From: Jackrogersella multiformis
Lineage: Eukaryota > Ascomycota > Sordariomycetes > Xylariales > Hypoxylaceae
Direction of reading: 5' to 3'
Assembly (NCBI GenBank): GCA_902806575.1
Contig: CADCXD010000012.1
Coordinates: 1-64,000, forward strand
Length of the DNA: 64,000 nt
The first letter of the stretch is position 1. Each line of letters begins with the position of its first letter. The notes under the pieces are model-generated. The model was not told where the DNA came from and did not search any database. It saw nothing but the letters and a program-made list of their open reading frames with translations. Made by a program: the position numbers and the translations under genes. Of the stretch, positions 60,927 through 64,000 are shown piece by piece.

Positions 60927-61559
60927 TTGGTTTTTTATTAATACTATTATTTTTTTTTAGAATTTTTTCTGTTCTATTTGTGTATTTCATACAATTAATA
61001 ACCCTCCGCTCTCTGCTACTTTTGTAGCGGTACTTCGTAGAGCTGGGTGGCGGGGCCAAGGAATGGGTACTATATTATTTAATTTAATTAATTATAACAA
61101 ATAAACTACATCAATCTATATATATATAACTTAAAAGAATAACAACCCTGATCCCCCAGATCCCCGGGGGATACGGGGGATATGGGGCGGAGCCCCCCAT
61201 TTTAATAAAAAATATATATATATATCACTATATTGTACTCAAATATATAGTAAAGACTTTTTGAAAAGATATAAAAAGAAATAAATATACCGTATCCCCC
61301 TACACGAAGTGTGTCGGGGCCGAAGGGGGGATCAGCAGCAGCCCAGCTCGCTTAGCATCGCAAGGCTTTTTTTTTTTATGCGAACTAATTTATTATACAT
61401 ATACCAAAATTCATATTATTATTATATATTAAAATAAAAAGAATAAATTATTTGGATTATACTATAACTATTAGATTTTTATTATATTAAATAGTACATA
61501 TATATAGAGATATTTTTGTATATGTATATAGAAAGAAAGAAAGAATTTAATAAAGTTTA
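60927..61559. repeat. spacer between nad5 and cob with GC-rich repeats
   Basis: No gene is seen. It holds a CTCTCTGCTACTTTTGTAGCGG / CTTCGTAGAGCTGGG hairpin (61003-61055), a CCCCCAGATCCCCGGGGGAT cluster (61148-61200) and a CCCCCTACACGAAGTGTG plus AGCAGCCCAGCTCGC cluster (61286-61368), then AT-rich sequence. Confidence 0.65.
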
Positions 61560-64000
61560 TTAATCTCTACTACGTTTAGATGAACTAGCAACAGTTGAAC
61601 TAGAATCTGCCATTCTTTTATTATCAGAAGATTGAGGGATGTAGCTATCATTAGATCTTGTACTTTTATATTGATTAAGTAAAGTCAGATTATCAGTAAG
61701 AGATTCTCTTACATCTAGTAATACTTCTTTTTTTTTTTCAGAATCTGCAGAATTAGGTTTAAGTTCTTTAAGCTCTTTATCTATTTCAGCAATTTGATTA
61801 TGTATACTTTCAGCTAATCCTTTATATTGAGGTTTAGCACTGTTACTACCTTCTACTTCAATATAATCATCCTTTACATAAGAGAGGCCGCATGGGCTAT
61901 GATGATAAATATCAAAATAATAAACTTGGAAATATATTTCAGGATAATAAATTAGGAATAAACAATGTATGATAATAGAAAATAGATAATATCAAAGCAA
62001 AAAAACCTTAATATAGGGGCTTATCTTTTTTAACTTAAAATAAAAAATCTGTAAATAAAAAAAAAACCAAAATTTAGATTCTAAAATTTTATTCTTTAAA
62101 TTCCCTGCGCTCTCCGCTACCTTTGTAGCGGTACTTCGTAGAGCTGGGTGGCGAGGTCAAGAGTAAAAATACACAACACCCAATGAAATAAGAGTTAAAA
62201 TGAGCAATAGTACTATTTCAAAATTTAATAGTATTAAATAAGTAATTAATAAATATATAACAAAACCCATTAAAATATATAATGCATAACTAGTAACAAT
62301 ACCTGTACTTAAAGATGCTATATTTTTACTTAATTTAATTAAACCTACTTCCAACCCAAATGGTCCTAATAATTCTATACTTCCTTTATCTAATACTTTT
62401 GTAGTTTGTCCTCCTAAATTTAAAACTAAATTAGTAATATATTTATTATAAAACATTTCCACTAAAAATCTCTGATTAAAAAAACCGAAAATGTTGTAAC
62501 CTAATTTTGAAAACTTAAAATTAATTAAAGATTCAGGTAAAAATTCGGATATAACTATGGCTAGTACACTAAATGAGACAGTAAATATCAAAGGTATTAA
62601 TTTAAATAGGACAGGTACTGCATATTCAGTGTCTAACATTATTTCATGAACAGGGTGAATAAATATACTATTATCAGAAAAAAAGCTAGAACCTAAACCT
62701 ATAAAAATATCTTTAGTAATATAACCAAAAAATATAGAGAATATAGCTAATATTACTAAGGGTAAACTCAAGAATATATCCCCTTCAAGAGTATGTTGTC
62801 TATTTAGATCTTGTGAATATTTATTTATCGCTATATTTATATTTTTTGCGTAATCTGTAATATAATTATTATCAAGTGCTCTGTCAGTGTAACCATGTCT
62901 TAAATTGGCTGGCACTAGTTCTTCTCAAAAAATAGTTTGTATTTCATTTAATAAAGATTGAAATTTATAAGGATCTATAGTAAAAGAAGAATCTAAATTA
63001 TTTAGATATTTTATTTTATCTTCTAATTGTTCGCTTCTATGTCATATAACTTCATTCGGCATACCGATATTTACACTCCCTGCAAACCTCAACATTTTGT
63101 CTATATATTGTAGTAACATATTAGAAATCAATCTTGATTGATTTCTAATTTGTGAAAGATTACCATAATTAACACAAGGTCCGTTAGGATACGCTAAAAA
63201 AGTTAAATATAGAACTTTCACTGAATAGAGTGTAGTAAAAATTGCACCTATTACTGCTATAACATAAACAGCTATACTACTAAAATAATACTGACCAAAT
63301 GCTGATTCTAAGATAAAATCTTTACTATAAAATCCTGTCATGAAAGGGAATGCTACTAAACTAAGACTAGCTATTAACATAACAGAATAAGTTAAAGGTA
63401 AGAATGAAATTAATCCACCAAATCTTCTAAAATCCTGGTTATCTCCAACCGCATGAATAACCGCTCCAGCTCCTAAGAATAATAATCCTTTATAAAAAGC
63501 ATGATTAACAAGATGGAATAAAGCTACGTTATATGATGATAAACCTACTGCTATTACCATCATACCTAATTGCGACATAGTAGAATAGGCTATAACTTTT
63601 TTAATATCTTGTTGGAATAATCCTATAAGAGAACTAAATACAGTTGTAATAGCACCTAATCATAAACAAAGTAATAATACTGTTGAACTATATTCTATTA
63701 AAGGAGATGAACGCATTAAAAGATACACACCTGCCGTTACCATTGTGGCGGCGTGTATTAGTGCAGATACAGGAGTAGGACCTTCCATCGCCATAGGTAA
63801 CCATACGTGAAGACCAACTTGAGAACTTTTAGCCATAGCACCTATTAATAAACATATTCCTATAATGGTAATAACGTTTTCATTAATATAAGGAGCAACT
63901 GAAAAAACTGTAGCAAAATCTAAATTACCTAGACATCATAAAATAGCCAACAAACCAATAGTTAAAAAGCAATCACCTACTCTGTTTGTTAAAAATGCAG
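61560..64000 (-). CDS. nad5: NADH dehydrogenase subunit 5 (5' part outside window), extended
   Basis: ND5 is a proton-pumping membrane subunit of complex I. Landmarks: GLHVWLPMAMEGPTPVSALI, HAATMVTAGVYLL, GLFQQDIKKVIAYSTMSQLG, LVNHAFYKGLLFLGAG, then NGPCVNYG. About 120 extra hydrophilic residues (about 62800-63170) precede EGDIFLSLPLVILAIFSIF. The usual end is near LISLGVVYFYS. The next codon is TGA at 62157-62159, Trp in code 4, and the frame runs on for 198 more codons to TAA at 61560. The junction is a GC-rich mini-repeat (62100-62160). The tail has hydrophobic stretches, a coiled-coil-like part (AEIDKELKELKPNSADS) and a Ser-rich end. Confidence 0.92.
62100..62160 (+). repeat. GC-rich hairpin repeat at the nad5 3' end
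   Basis: TGCGCTCTCCGCTACCTTTG with TAGCGGTACTTCGTAGAGCT is nearly the same as 61003-61055. It lies exactly where nad5 would be expected to stop and is translated in frame (RHPALRSTATKVAESAG). Confidence 0.75.

Overview
The window is fungal mitochondrial DNA, most likely from a filamentous ascomycete (Pezizomycotina); I cannot name the species. It is AT-rich, and almost every mitochondrial gene lies on the minus strand. TGA is read as tryptophan: cob, nad5, cox1 and nearly all intron ORFs stay open only under genetic code 4. No rRNA gene is present.

Layout in plus coordinates; transcription runs right to left. 1-1383: first exon of nad1 and part of an intron. 1483-2318: trnR, a small free ORF and a tRNA-like sequence. 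2498-39404: cox1, rebuilt here as 17 exons and 16 introns over 36.9 kb. The exon lengths add up to 1692 nt, an open frame of 563 residues. Going 5' to 3', the first four cox1 introns are group II with reverse-transcriptase ORFs. The next twelve look like group I introns with LAGLIDADG or GIY-YIG homing-endonuclease ORFs, some intact and some decayed. 39405-41701: trnC, a decayed trnC-like copy and colinear remnants of a second cob 3' end. 41702-60926: cob, rebuilt as 8 exons and 7 introns (1608 nt, 535 residues), including exons of 8, 16 and 31 nt. 61560-64000: nad5, running off the window, with an internal insertion and a C-terminal extension of about 200 residues.

The most unusual part is about 48.66-55.79 kb, inside cob intron 3. 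This 7.1 kb block looks like nuclear DNA. It holds a tandem GNAT-type gene and a class-III aminotransferase gene on the plus strand, both using TGG for Trp and ending in TGA, each behind a TATA-like element within a duplicated upstream region. A minus-strand gene there appears to be split by a 48-nt GT-AG spliceosomal-type intron. The same GC-rich mini-repeats that pepper the mitochondrial introns also lie inside this block, which suggests it really resides in the mitochondrial genome.

Other themes: GC-rich palindromic mini-repeats have landed in intron ORFs and at gene ends, sometimes in frame. Three intron-located ORFs (6.2-6.9, 17.0-18.2 and 57.7-58.4 kb) encode membrane-anchored proteins with no endonuclease motif. 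The group II intron of cob has its domain V next to a 3' splice site that would join cob exon 1 in frame to one of these ORFs, 755 nt before the real exon 2.
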